A stretch of 64,000 bases of DNA. Origin: an uncultured Mediterraneibacter sp. (lineage in GTDB: Bacteria; Bacillota; Clostridia; Lachnospirales; Lachnospiraceae). Positions 1-9,227 of this stretch are shown piece by piece; the stretch's first letter is position 1; each line of letters opens with the position of its first letter. The notes beneath the pieces are model-generated. The model did not search any database. It was not told the origin of the DNA and saw only the letters and a list, made by a program, of their open reading frames with translations. Location of the stretch: the NCBI RefSeq assembly GCF_934330165.1, contig NZ_CAKRGI010000007.1, positions 1 through 64,000 of the forward strand, written 5' to 3'. Position numbers and translations under genes: made by a program.

Positions 1-140
1 ACGTTTCTGTTACAAGTTGTCAACGGGCTGAGGTAAAGCGGGTCCTGCACTGCGATGCAGCAACAAGTGCGGATATGGACGCTCTTCTGTCAAAAAACTC
101 CCTGCTGCCTGTATATTTTCACCCCAACAACTACAAATTT
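1..140. other. window edge, no confident gene
   Basis: This 140-base stretch lies downstream of the minus-strand hydratase. Plus frame 3 stays open from the window edge into the hydratase 3' end and could be the tail of a gene that begins outside. It resembles no family I recognise and overlaps the hydratase by about 90 bases, so I do not call it a gene. No clear terminator hairpin was seen. Confidence 0.3.
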
Positions 141-2414
141 CTATTTTGTCGCTCTATAGTAGTTGATCAGGCATCCATCCAGTATGATCTGGCGTTCAGC
201 ATCTGTCAGATCTCCGAGCTTCAGGTCGATCTCTTTTAACTCATCCCCGACAACATATGCTTTCACAACCGCAGCTTTTTCTTCTACTGCTTTTCTCACA
301 TCCGGAACAAAGATATAATCTCCATTTTTGAATGGAAGTGATTCATGATCTGTATCAGTCAGGAACGGGAGCATACCCCAGTTGATGAGGTTGGAACGAT
401 AACGCTTTGTTGCATATTCATTCGCAATATTTGCCCAGCCGCCGAGTACCTTCTGACATGATGCAGCCTGCTCACGGGCAGATCCGTCTCCCGGCTTCAC
501 TGCAAAGATCGTGCTTCCTACTCCAAGGTTGCCTTTGCCGGCTTCCGGGTATGTCTCATGGATCTTGTCCATAACCGGCTTCAGCTCTTCCAGTGCTTCT
601 ACCGGACACTCACCGGCCTCGATCGCCTTCTGTGCTTTCTGTACTTCTTTTGCCCGTCCTACATATGCCGGATCTTTTCTTGACAGAGCAAACTCTGCAA
701 GTCCCAGCGGATTGGAACGGTAAGAAGATGTCTCTCCTGACGGGATCAGCTCATCTGTTGTCGTAACCGGGTCGTGGATCTCAGATACAACCTTTACAAG
801 CAGATTCTGCGGAAGTGCTGACATTGCCGGCCAGTCTTTGATATTCGGACCAAACTTGATCTCTACAGACGGATCAGCAACACCCTTGCTGTCGAAAACT
901 CTGTTCGCATAAATATTTTTATCGAAATGATACTTCTGACCCTTATATTCCACATCCAGTGCAGTTGCAGGTGTAAGGAATCCCTTATTTGCAGCAGTTG
1001 CAGCAATAGAACGTGCATCCATCAGTGCGACTGAAGAGATCTGTCCGCTCTGCAGCTTACTTCCCTCTCTGTTCGGGAAATTTCTCGTCGTATGACGGAT
1101 AGAAAATGCGTTGTTCGCCGGTGTATCTCCTGCTCCGAAGCATGGACCGCAGAATGCAGTTTTTACAACAGTTCCTGCTTCCATCAGATCAGCGATCGCA
1201 CCATTTTTCACCAGTTCCATATAAATCGGAGTACTTGCCGGATAAACACTGAATGTAAATTCGTCTGCTCCGATATTCTTTCCTTTAATGATGTCTGCTG
1301 CCGCACAGATATTTTCAAATCCACCACCGGCACAGCCTGCAATGATACCCTGCTCTACATAGAACTTACCATTTTTAATCTTATCCTGCAGTGAATAATC
1401 CACTGCTCCGTCCAGACTTACAAGAGCTTTCTGCTCTACATCATGAAGAATGTCTGCAAGATTTGCATTCAGTTCATCAATCGTATATACATTGCTTGGG
1501 TGGAACGGCATCGCGATCATCGGCTTGATCTCGCTTAAGTTTACATATACCAGACCATCGTAGTAAGCAACCGCACCCGGATTCAGTTCTTTATAGTCTT
1601 CGCTTCTTCCATGGATATCATAGAATTCCCGGATTTTTTCATCTGTTCTCCAGATAGAAGACAGGCAGGTTGTCTCCGTCGTCATTACATCAATACCGAT
1701 ACGGAAATCAGCACTTAAGCTGCTGACACCAGGTCCTACAAATTCCATGACTTTATTATTTACATAACCATTCTTAAAGGTCGCTCCGATGATCGCCAGT
1801 GCAACGTCCTGCGGTCCGACACCCTTTGCCGGCTCACCGTCTAAATAGATTGCGATCACGCCCGGCATCTTGATATCATACGTCTTGTTCAGAAGCTGCT
1901 TTACAAGCTCCGGTCCGCCCTCGCCCATTGCCATCGTTCCAAGTGCACCATAACGGGTATGACTGTCCGAACCTAAGATCATCTTTCCTCCGCCAGCAAG
2001 CATCTCACGGGCAAACTGATGGATGACTGCCTGATGAGGCGGAACATAAACCCCGCCATACTTTTTCGCACATGTCAGTCCAAACATATGGTCATCTTCA
2101 TTGATCGTACCACCTACAGCACAAAGACTATTATGACAGTTCGTCAATACATATGGCATCGGAAATTTTTCAAGTCCTGATGCACGGGCTGTCTGGATAA
2201 TTCCTACAAATGTAATGTCATGTGATGTCAGCTTGTCAAATCTGATCTGAAGTCTCTCCATATCAGATGAGGTATTATGCTCTTTCAGGATTCCATACGC
2301 CATAGTATTTTTCGCGGCTTCCTCTTTCGTAAGAGGAGTCTGTACATTTCCTGCGTCTTCCACTATCTCGGTGCCATTCAACAGATACACACCGTTATCG
2401 TACAATTTTATCAT
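141..2414 (-). CDS. aconitase-family hydratase
   Basis: This is a 757-residue cytosolic dehydratase of the aconitase superfamily, which isomerises hydroxy-acids by dehydration and rehydration on a 4Fe-4S cluster. The sequence shows a GSDSHT active-site motif near residues 148-153. The three expected cluster cysteines are at about 361 (AGCAGGG) and at 422 and 425 (FCGPC). The start is the ATG at 2414, because AAAGGAGGT lies 7 bases upstream and the likely promoter (2448-2476) would begin transcription downstream of the earlier ATG at 2444. The gene is monocistronic, with its own promoter just after the DUF2156 gene. Clostridia often carry this form instead of a classical citrate-cycle aconitase. 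Whether the substrate is citrate or a related acid cannot be told from sequence. Confidence 0.9.
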   Translation of the reverse strand: MIKLYDNGVYLLNGTEIVEDAGNVQTPLTKEEAAKNTMAYGILKEHNTSSDMERLQIRFDKLTSHDITFVGIIQTARASGLEKFPMPYVLTNCHNSLCAVGGTINEDDHMFGLTCAKKYGGVYVPPHQAVIHQFAREMLAGGGKMILGSDSHTRYGALGTMAMGEGGPELVKQLLNKTYDIKMPGVIAIYLDGEPAKGVGPQDVALAIIGATFKNGYVNNKVMEFVGPGVSSLSADFRIGIDVMTTETTCLSSIWRTDEKIREFYDIHGRSEDYKELNPGAVAYYDGLVYVNLSEIKPMIAMPFHPSNVYTIDELNANLADILHDVEQKALVSLDGAVDYSLQDKIKNGKFYVEQGIIAGCAGGGFENICAAADIIKGKNIGADEFTFSVYPASTPIYMELVKNGAIADLMEAGTVVKTAFCGPCFGAGDTPANNAFSIRHTTRNFPNREGSKLQSGQISSVALMDARSIAATAANKGFLTPATALDVEYKGQKYHFDKNIYANRVFDSKGVADPSVEIKFGPNIKDWPAMSALPQNLLVKVVSEIHDPVTTTDELIPSGETSSYRSNPLGLAEFALSRKDPAYVGRAKEVQKAQKAIEAGECPVEALEELKPVMDKIHETYPEAGKGNLGVGSTIFAVKPGDGSAREQAASCQKVLGGWANIANEYATKRYRSNLINWGMLPFLTDTDHESLPFKNGDYIFVPDVRKAVEEKAAVVKAYVVGDELKEIDLKLGDLTDAERQIILDGCLINYYRATK

Positions 2415-2447
2415 GTAACGACCTCCTTTTAATTTTAAACTCATTTT

Positions 2448-2476
2448 ATAGTATCATATTTCCCGGCTCTGGTAAA
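2448..2476 (-). promoter_or_regulatory. promoter of the hydratase gene
   Basis: Minus strand: -35 TTTACC (2476-2471), 17-base spacer, -10 TACTAT (2453-2448) preceded by TGA, an extended -10. Predicted transcription start is near 2441, which supports translation from 2414. Confidence 0.6.
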
Positions 2477-2513
2477 TGAAGAATCGTCCACTTTAGCACT
2501 TTACTTTCATAAT

Positions 2514-3404
2514 TTATTGCAGCGTACCTTTGATCAATACCTGATTCTTTTCAATATAACCGATTGGTTTATAACCTCTCTTGGAACGTCTCAGTCCTGG
2601 CTCATTCAGGTCTTCCTCCCGGTTCATATACTTTACTTTTTCCTGCAGATCCTGCGAAACCAGCTGAACCAGCTTCGAATACACACCATTGTAAGATTTA
2701 TCCGCCTTTTCAATATGAGAATAATAATACTCTCCCAGAATCTCTCCAACCTCAAGTCCTGCGATCTTTCCATCCACTTTCAGGACATATCCGATCACAC
2801 CATAGGCATCCAGATCGGAAAGCACTTCTTTTGCCTTTACATTCTCTTCTTTTGCGATCGTCGCTTTTTTATGTTCGCTTTTTACATAATCATCCAGAAA
2901 CTGCAGATACTCCTCCGGCTCTACATCCCGGATATCCAGTAACTCTACATTTTCATACAACGCATTGAACTTGTTGATATGGTTCTTGTGATTATGATAT
3001 TTTTTCCCTCTCATATTTGCCAGAGCCGTAATATCATATACATAATCATTCCAGCCTTCATCACGCTCTGTCTCAATCTCATATCCGGCTTCCTCAAATA
3101 AATGCATCTCTTCGTTCGCTGCCGGATAAAAGTAACAGTCCTCACCCTGCTCTTTCATATAAGCAACGATCTCTTTCATTCCCTTGATCCGATCTTCCAT
3201 CAGCGGAATATAAAATAAATGCTTTCCATCCAGCTGCTGGTACACGATCAGCTTTTCTTCATCCAGGGAGATCCGGATATCCAGGTAATCTCTCCACATA
3301 TAGGTTCCACAGATCGTACAGTCACATGACCAGTTCCCATACTTTTCATACATTTTCCTGATCGCAGGAAAATCCGACATTTCTATTCTTCTAAAATCTA
3401 ACAT
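2514..3404 (-). CDS. DUF2156 (LPG-synthase C-terminal-like) protein
   Basis: This 296-residue soluble protein matches the DUF2156 family, a tandem GNAT-like fold related to the catalytic half of MprF lysyl-phosphatidylglycerol synthase. It has no membrane segments, so it lacks the MprF flippase part. Visible features include the N-terminal FRRIEMSDFPAI stretch and a C-terminal region with LEVGEI and a conserved tail near GYKPIGY. Family members are thought to transfer acyl or aminoacyl groups, but the substrate is unknown. GGAG stands about 11 bases before the ATG. The gene ends just before the hydratase promoter and is probably expressed alone. Confidence 0.75.
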   Translation of the reverse strand: MLDFRRIEMSDFPAIRKMYEKYGNWSCDCTICGTYMWRDYLDIRISLDEEKLIVYQQLDGKHLFYIPLMEDRIKGMKEIVAYMKEQGEDCYFYPAANEEMHLFEEAGYEIETERDEGWNDYVYDITALANMRGKKYHNHKNHINKFNALYENVELLDIRDVEPEEYLQFLDDYVKSEHKKATIAKEENVKAKEVLSDLDAYGVIGYVLKVDGKIAGLEVGEILGEYYYSHIEKADKSYNGVYSKLVQLVSQDLQEKVKYMNREEDLNEPGLRRSKRGYKPIGYIEKNQVLIKGTLQ

Positions 3405-3552
3405 ATATTCTAACTCTCCATTGTTCCGTTATTTATATCTGATATTTTGATCTTTCCGACATTTTTATTATATTTGATATTTTATCTCTGACTCTGCTGC
3501 TCTTTTTTCCAGACGTTCTTACCTTTTTCGCCCGATTTTTCAGCCACTGTCC

Positions 3553-3558
3553 AGTATA
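3553..3558 (-). promoter_or_regulatory. extended -10 of the DUF2156 gene
   Basis: The minus strand reads TGCTATACTGG, an extended -10 with no convincing -35. The same TGn-TATACT style recurs at 15979 and 23103. Confidence 0.45.
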
Positions 3559-3700
3559 GCACAGCTTTCTTTTGAAATCCATTATCCACATTTGCCGAAC
3601 CGACACAATACCACTTCCTATTTATGCCCAATTTTAACAGGAAAAACCGTACTTATAACCACCTATTCATTTTCGTTATATATGCATCCCCAAATCTGTC

Positions 3701-3728
3701 TTGACAGACTGTATTGGCTGGTGATACG
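3701..3728 (+). promoter_or_regulatory. promoter of purC
   Basis: A perfect -35 TTGACA (3701-3706) is followed after about 16 bases by a weak -10, GATACG. Transcription would start near 3735, giving a leader of roughly 35 bases. Confidence 0.5.
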
Positions 3729-3770
3729 GTTACTTTGAAGTTTATGATAAACGTATGATGAGGTGAGAAA

Positions 3771-4646
3771 ATGCAGGAATTAAAACCAATTAAAGAAGGT
3801 AAAGTACGGGAGATTTATGATAACGGTGACAGTCTGATCATGGTTGCAACTGACCGTATCAGCTGTTTCGATGTCATCCTGAACAATGAAGTTACAAAGA
3901 AAGGAACTGTCCTGACACAGATGTCCAAATTCTGGTTCGATCTGACAGAGGATATCCTTCCGAACCACATGATCTCTGTTGATACAAAGGATATGCCGGA
4001 GTTTTTCCAGCAGGAGAAATATGAAGGAAAGTCCATGATGTGCCGCAAGCTGAATATGCTTCCGATCGAGTGTATTGTACGTGGTTATATCACCGGAAGC
4101 GGCTGGGCAAGTTATCAGGAGAACGGTACTGTATGCGGTATCAAACTGCCGGAGGGGCTCAGAGAATCTGATAAGCTCCCTGAACCGATCTATACACCAT
4201 CTACCAAGGCAGAGATCGGTGACCATGACGAAAATATTTCCTTTGAGCAGAGCGTAGATCACCTTGAGAAATATTTCCCTGACAAAGGACGCGAGTATGC
4301 TGAAAAGCTTCGTGACGCTACCATCGCCCTCTATAAAAAGTGTGCAGAATACGCACTGAGCAGAGGGATCATCATTGCTGATACCAAGTTTGAATTTGGA
4401 CTCGACGAGGATGGTAATCTTGTGATCGGTGACGAGATGCTTACTCCTGACAGCTCCCGTTTCTGGCCGGCAGACGGATACGAACCGGGACATGGACAGC
4501 CATCTTTCGACAAGCAGTTTGCCCGTGACTGGCTCAAGGCAAATCCGGACAATGACTGGACACTGCCACAGGATATCGTTGACAAGACCATTGATAAATA
4601 TCTTCAGGCTTATGAAATGCTGACAGGCAGACCATTAGATAAATAA
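3771..4646 (+). CDS. purC: phosphoribosylaminoimidazole-succinocarboxamide synthase
   Basis: SAICAR synthetase, which condenses CAIR with aspartate using ATP in purine biosynthesis. The 291-residue length suits the longer form of the family. Diagnostic stretches include MVATDRISCFDVI near residue 24, ECIVRGYITGSGW near 100, and the C-terminal IIADTKFEFG and DEMLTPDSSRFWP segments. GAGGTGA precedes the ATG. No other purine genes are adjacent. The gene has its own promoter and a hairpin terminator. Confidence 0.96.
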   Translation: MQELKPIKEGKVREIYDNGDSLIMVATDRISCFDVILNNEVTKKGTVLTQMSKFWFDLTEDILPNHMISVDTKDMPEFFQQEKYEGKSMMCRKLNMLPIECIVRGYITGSGWASYQENGTVCGIKLPEGLRESDKLPEPIYTPSTKAEIGDHDENISFEQSVDHLEKYFPDKGREYAEKLRDATIALYKKCAEYALSRGIIIADTKFEFGLDEDGNLVIGDEMLTPDSSRFWPADGYEPGHGQPSFDKQFARDWLKANPDNDWTLPQDIVDKTIDKYLQAYEMLTGRPLDK

Positions 4647-4677
4647 TTTCTGACTTTTAAGAACTTTTCAACATAAG

Positions 4678-4720
4678 AGAAGGAATTTCGGGAGGTTATC
4701 CACAAAATTCCTTCTTTTTC
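4678..4720 (+). terminator. Rho-independent terminator after purC
   Basis: An 11-bp stem (4678-4688 with 4705-4715) is followed by TTTTT on the plus strand. It lies between purC and the convergent transglutaminase-fold gene. Confidence 0.8.
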
Positions 4721-4728
4721 TCTGCCTT

Positions 4729-7077
4729 TTATCCCAACAGATATACATATCTCAAAAATATTTTTCCGGTGAACCTCTTGTGACTGTACAGAGAGCCTTC
4801 CATTTTCCGCTCAAAGCATCTGAGAGTATAAAGCTCATACTCCTTCAACTCCTTGTCTCCAAACCGGATTTTCTGTACCAGCTCCAGTACTCTTTCATAC
4901 TCTGACTGTCTGATCTCTGGGAATTTTCCGCTAATTTGCTCCCACAATTCTTCTGACCAGGTATAGTCGCCCTTTATCTTTGCCAAAGCAAACAGCTTTT
5001 CCACTTTTTCAAGAAATTTCTGTACAAATTCAGCCTGATCCAATTCCTGCTTTTCTGATCGCTCCCGAAATTTCAGACGTATCCACCTCTGCAGTTCCAG
5101 TAAAAGATAAAGAACGAAGAACAAATATGCGATCCCCAGTAAAATTCCGGAAATAAAACTCAACCCCCGCCTCTCTGTCTTTTTTTCTTCTTTCCGGCTT
5201 TGTTCTGTTGCGGTATTTTTACTTCCCTGATCCGATGCATCCAGTCCATCCTCTGACTGATTAGAATTAACCTGATATGCAGGTCTTCCCTCTATTTTCT
5301 CATTCGTATAAGTTTCCGTATACATTCCCGGAACCACTTCAACCGGAAGCCAGCCCGATCCGGCAACATATACTTCAACCCAGACATGTGCATTCCGGCT
5401 CGTCAATGTAATCTCCGTATCGTTTCTTATTTCAGCAGATCTTGCCTCCTCTTCGCTGAAATGATATCCTTCCACATATCTTGCCGGGAAACCTGCTGTA
5501 CGATATGCCAGAACTGCTGCAGAAGCAAAATACATGGCATTTCCAATTTTCAGATCTCTCAGGAACCACTCTACCGGGTCTTCACCCTGCGGAATTTCCC
5601 CCAGCACTGTCGAATACCACATTTTACTTCGGAGTACTCTGCGGATCTGCAATGTTACCTCATTAAGATTTTCACGCTTTTCCTTTGGAAATTCTCCTTC
5701 TTTGAAGAAAATCTCTTCGATCATGGTCTTCATTTCATCACTTACTGTACAATAATGATCTTCTGCAAATGCATGGTATACCGATTCTGTATCCAGATAC
5801 TTTTTCTCTTTCCGGTCAGAAGCATTTTCCAGCCACTCTGCTGCTATCAGGTTTTCTGCCATTGGTGCATCACTGACCATAGTAAATTCATACTGATCCG
5901 TTCCCCAGATTCCTTGCGACCTGACCTGACTGTCCCTTATTTCTTTTCCCCAGAGACCTTTCCATTGGCGTGTTGTTGCCGGAAGATAAAGATATTTTCT
6001 GCTCGCATCTGTATTTTTGACCTGTACCTGTACTATATCTGACTGATATCCCTGATCTTTGTCTGTCAATTGCTGATACATCCCATACTGCACCACCGGA
6101 GAAAAATTATTTTTTTCCAGCCATTGAAAAATACCGTCATACCCATCCTGATATTCCTGGGATCTGAGTTCTTTCCAGTTTCCATTTTTATAGCTGCCAC
6201 CGACAAAACCACGCAGGTACATTTCCTGTGGCTGTGACATGGTAAGTTTTAGCCTTTCTTTACTGTCATCTGTCAGATCCTGTGCTTTTCTAAAGTCACC
6301 CTCCGGAAGGGTATCTTCGCCATAGCGGATCTTTTCTATCCCGTTCTTCCATTTTTCTTTCAGTGCTTCCACTGTGCTGCTCCCTGTATACTGCGTCGTA
6401 AAAGAAAGGATCACTCCACAGATGAGCAAAAAAATCGCAATAACTCCTGCCCCCCTGAAATGTAGTACTCTTCCCGGTGAACAATAAAATATAACTGTCC
6501 CTATCCATATCATACATACAAACAAAACAGTCCCCGACATCAGAGACTGCCCCAGTACCAGTCCGAACGCAAGAGCCACCACCAGCAAAAGAACAATTCC
6601 CGAAAACTTTTTATTCTTTATCTGCTGAAAAATAAAAACCGACAGGATCAGTGATACCAGTATCCACAACAACGGTGCTCCTGCCTGTACTCTGCCGTCA
6701 ACAGCAAACTTTCCCGCATCTGTCTCAAAGCGGAAATTCCAGAGAAGAAGCATACGGTTAATGATATCCAGAAATCCCTGCATCAGCCAGGGAAGCATAA
6801 CCAGGATTCCCACCATTCCGGCTATATATTCCCCTGTCTTCATCCTTTTTGCCACTTGCTTAACCCCTTGAAAATACTGTTGTTCCACGATACTTATCGC
6901 TCCTGCAGCCAGAGAAAGCAGCATACATATGAAATTATACACAAGATCACGAAACAATAACAGAATGCCCAAAAGCAGTCCATATGCCAGCATCATTTCT
7001 ATCATCTTTATTTTTGAATCATTGTTCTGTTCTTCTGACTCTTTCAGAATACATTTTATTGTCTTTTTTCTCCCCAT
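4729..7077 (-). CDS. transglutaminase-fold membrane protein, catalytic Cys replaced
   Basis: A 782-residue membrane protein of the kind encoded beside MoxR and DUF58 genes (TgpA-like). It has a cytoplasmic N-terminus, about seven hydrophobic segments in the first 230 residues, an extracytoplasmic transglutaminase-like domain, another membrane segment near residue 645 and a cytoplasmic helical tail. The usual G-x-C-x-x-F-A-S-A nucleophile motif reads GNAMYFASA: the codon at 5538-5536 is GCC (Ala). The His is kept in NAHVWVEVY, and the usual Asp position appears to be Glu. It is therefore probably not a working protease or transglutaminase. The start is the ATG at 7077, with AAGGA about 12 bases upstream; a GTG at 7101 overlapping the DUF58 stop is the alternative. 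Last gene of the kinase-LRR-MoxR operon. Confidence 0.82.
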   Translation of the reverse strand: MGRKKTIKCILKESEEQNNDSKIKMIEMMLAYGLLLGILLLFRDLVYNFICMLLSLAAGAISIVEQQYFQGVKQVAKRMKTGEYIAGMVGILVMLPWLMQGFLDIINRMLLLWNFRFETDAGKFAVDGRVQAGAPLLWILVSLILSVFIFQQIKNKKFSGIVLLLVVALAFGLVLGQSLMSGTVLFVCMIWIGTVIFYCSPGRVLHFRGAGVIAIFLLICGVILSFTTQYTGSSTVEALKEKWKNGIEKIRYGEDTLPEGDFRKAQDLTDDSKERLKLTMSQPQEMYLRGFVGGSYKNGNWKELRSQEYQDGYDGIFQWLEKNNFSPVVQYGMYQQLTDKDQGYQSDIVQVQVKNTDASRKYLYLPATTRQWKGLWGKEIRDSQVRSQGIWGTDQYEFTMVSDAPMAENLIAAEWLENASDRKEKKYLDTESVYHAFAEDHYCTVSDEMKTMIEEIFFKEGEFPKEKRENLNEVTLQIRRVLRSKMWYSTVLGEIPQGEDPVEWFLRDLKIGNAMYFASAAVLAYRTAGFPARYVEGYHFSEEEARSAEIRNDTEITLTSRNAHVWVEVYVAGSGWLPVEVVPGMYTETYTNEKIEGRPAYQVNSNQSEDGLDASDQGSKNTATEQSRKEEKKTERRGLSFISGILLGIAYLFFVLYLLLELQRWIRLKFRERSEKQELDQAEFVQKFLEKVEKLFALAKIKGDYTWSEELWEQISGKFPEIRQSEYERVLELVQKIRFGDKELKEYELYTLRCFERKMEGSLYSHKRFTGKIFLRYVYLLG

Positions 7078-7100
7078 ATTTCTTTTCCATCCTTTTGCCA

Positions 7101-8279
7101 CTAGACGATCAGATTGTAGGATTGTTCCATATACCGGTCAGCATTAACCGGTATGATGGAATATCCCTGGGATATATCTGCATGCAGGACTTCTTTCCCG
7201 CTGACAATATGCAAAATTGTTATATCTATTTCTTTTGCAAGCTGGCGGACAAAATCCTCATCATAGGCAGGCGTAATATAAATCATCTTCGTATAATTAT
7301 TTTTCAGATTTCCTCTGAGAAAAGAATAGACCGTTTCTGCTCTGTTCTTTTCTTTTTCCACTGGCCGGCTTAACAGACTCAGCATCAGCTGTTCCTGAGA
7401 TTCTGTTGAATCTACAGGCATCCCCCTGTACTCACCTTTCAATACATATCCCACTTCATGCTTCTGGCTTTGCTGCAGCATACATTCACTTAACCCTGCT
7501 GTAAATGCAGCAACCGCATTATTACATTGATTCGAAATTTCTTTTCCATCCGCACATTTCATCATATCTGACAGAATCACCGTATTATAATTTGAAGGAA
7601 ATGCAAACTCTCTGACCATCAGCTTATCTAATTTGGAAGACATTTTCCAATGAATATGGTTAAATGCATCCCCCTCGACATACCCTCGCAGATTTGCCAT
7701 CTCGCTGATATCCTGCCCTTTTTTATAAGGATCGTACCTGTCTCCCGAATACAGAGTCTCCGGTTTTCGCTGAAGACTGACGCTCATCTTCGGTACTGAA
7801 GGATATACCAATATCATTCCTTCATAGTTCATCTTCTTTTCCAATGCAAACAATCCCAATAAATCATAACATCGTATATTGCTGACACTGATCCTGACAT
7901 TGCCGCAGTCATCAAAGATACAGGGATATACAAATTTCATTTTTCTTTTTTCAGATGGCTGCAGCCGGATCTTTCTGAGTTTTCTTTCTCCATAATGGAT
8001 ATTTTCCGATTCTACCTGACTCTCTACCGCTCCCAGCGGAAGAGAGGATTCTCTGTAAAGCCAGATTTCAAATTCCTGTTCTTCTCCTGCCAGACATCCT
8101 TTCCTGATCTGACATTCAATATGAAGTTCTTTTACTGCAAACCACTGGATCAGCAATGAAAGTAACGGGACTACGATCAGACAGATCAGCAATCCAAGTG
8201 CAGCATCACGATCTGCCATTATATACAAAATTCCTGTTGCTGCCAGCAATACTCCATACCATATCCTGCTTCTTTTCAT
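7101..8279 (-). CDS. DUF58 domain membrane protein
   Basis: A 392-residue protein with two hydrophobic segments at the N-terminus (about residues 8-45) and a cytoplasmic DUF58 domain around residues 190-240. That domain is recognised by GDRYDPYKKGQDI and the run ending HIHWKMSSK. The C-terminal half resembles a von Willebrand A-type fold. DUF58 proteins are regularly encoded with MoxR ATPases and are thought to be clients in assembling or activating surface proteins. It lies 9 bases after moxR and its stop nearly touches the transglutaminase-fold gene, so the three are probably co-translated. Confidence 0.88.
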   Translation of the reverse strand: MKRSRIWYGVLLAATGILYIMADRDAALGLLICLIVVPLLSLLIQWFAVKELHIECQIRKGCLAGEEQEFEIWLYRESSLPLGAVESQVESENIHYGERKLRKIRLQPSEKRKMKFVYPCIFDDCGNVRISVSNIRCYDLLGLFALEKKMNYEGMILVYPSVPKMSVSLQRKPETLYSGDRYDPYKKGQDISEMANLRGYVEGDAFNHIHWKMSSKLDKLMVREFAFPSNYNTVILSDMMKCADGKEISNQCNNAVAAFTAGLSECMLQQSQKHEVGYVLKGEYRGMPVDSTESQEQLMLSLLSRPVEKEKNRAETVYSFLRGNLKNNYTKMIYITPAYDEDFVRQLAKEIDITILHIVSGKEVLHADISQGYSIIPVNADRYMEQSYNLIV

Positions 8280-8288
8280 TCTTTCTTC

Positions 8289-9227
8289 CTATCTCCTCAG
8301 CATCGGTGCTTTGATCTTTTTTAAAATATCCTGAAGGACATCCTCTGCTGTAATTCCTTCAATTTTTGCCTGCGGACGAAGAACCAGCCGATGGGCACAT
8401 ACATCTTTATATACACACTGGATATCTTCAGGAATCACATAATCCCGTTCCTTCAGCACAGCCCTCGCCCTCGCCATCTGCATTAACGCACGCACACCTC
8501 GCGGGCTTACCCCCAGTTCCACCATTTGCTCCGTCCGGGTCGCTTCGCAAAGATCTGTAATATAGTAAAGCAGATCATCTGTAATCTTAACAGAATACAG
8601 ATACCCCTGTATTTCCCTGACATCCTCCACACTCATACTCGGCTTTACCGAATCCAGATCTCCGATACCACGACGGCTCTTCAAAATTTCTACCTGACTG
8701 TCTCTCTGCGGATATCCAATACTGAGACGTACCATAAAACGATCCAGCTGTGATTCCGGAAGTGCCTGCGTTCCAATCGCTCCGTAATGATTCTGGGTAG
8801 CAATACATACAAATGGCTTTGGCAGATTATGTGTAATTCCATCGACCGTTACCCTTCCTTCTTCCATCACTTCCAGTAATGCCGCCTGTGTCTTCGGTGA
8901 AGTACGGTTGATCTCGTCACCTAACAAAAGCTGGCAGTTTGCAGCCCCCGGTTTATACTCCAGTTCTCCTGTATTTTTATTATATACACTAAATCCGGTA
9001 ATATCTGATGGCATGGTATCAGGTGTAAACTGTACTCGCTTATAGGAGAATCCCAGTGCTTTGGAAAAGCCAAGAGCCAATGTTGTCTTTCCGACTCCCG
9101 GAGCATCTTCCAACAAAACATGTCCACCTGCATAGACCGTCATCAATACCTTTTCGATCACATCATCTTTCCCGATAAAAACTTTTCCAACTTCACGGAC
9201 TACCTGTTCTGACTGTTCTATAATCAT
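8289..9227 (-). CDS. MoxR-family AAA+ ATPase
   Basis: A 312-residue AAA+ chaperone-like ATPase. Walker A is APGVGKTT near residue 40, Walker B is LLGDEINR near 105, with sensor residues in IATQN and the MoxR-typical SPRGVRAL near residue 242. MoxR proteins remodel partner proteins, typically DUF58 or vWA proteins, at the membrane. The ATG overlaps the TGA of the upstream repeat-protein gene (ATGA at 9227-9224). That ties this chaperone to expression of the large surface protein, which may be its client. Confidence 0.93.
   Translation of the reverse strand: MIIEQSEQVVREVGKVFIGKDDVIEKVLMTVYAGGHVLLEDAPGVGKTTLALGFSKALGFSYKRVQFTPDTMPSDITGFSVYNKNTGELEYKPGAANCQLLLGDEINRTSPKTQAALLEVMEEGRVTVDGITHNLPKPFVCIATQNHYGAIGTQALPESQLDRFMVRLSIGYPQRDSQVEILKSRRGIGDLDSVKPSMSVEDVREIQGYLYSVKITDDLLYYITDLCEATRTEQMVELGVSPRGVRALMQMARARAVLKERDYVIPEDIQCVYKDVCAHRLVLRPQAKIEGITAEDVLQDILKKIKAPMLRR

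Larger units (their letters stand above)
3405..3770. other. divergent intergenic region, DUF2156 / purC
   Basis: A 366-base gap carrying divergent promoters. I see no riboswitch fold, PurR-like box or small gene in it. It is AT-rich with pyrimidine runs near 3500-3540. Confidence 0.6.

Noticed and set aside
1-233. Open plus-strand frame from the window edge
   Set aside because: It overlaps the hydratase 3' end and resembles no known family; chance openness is likely over this length.
3780-4493. 237-residue minus-strand frame opposite purC
   Set aside because: It is a shadow of purC; no ribosome site or family match.
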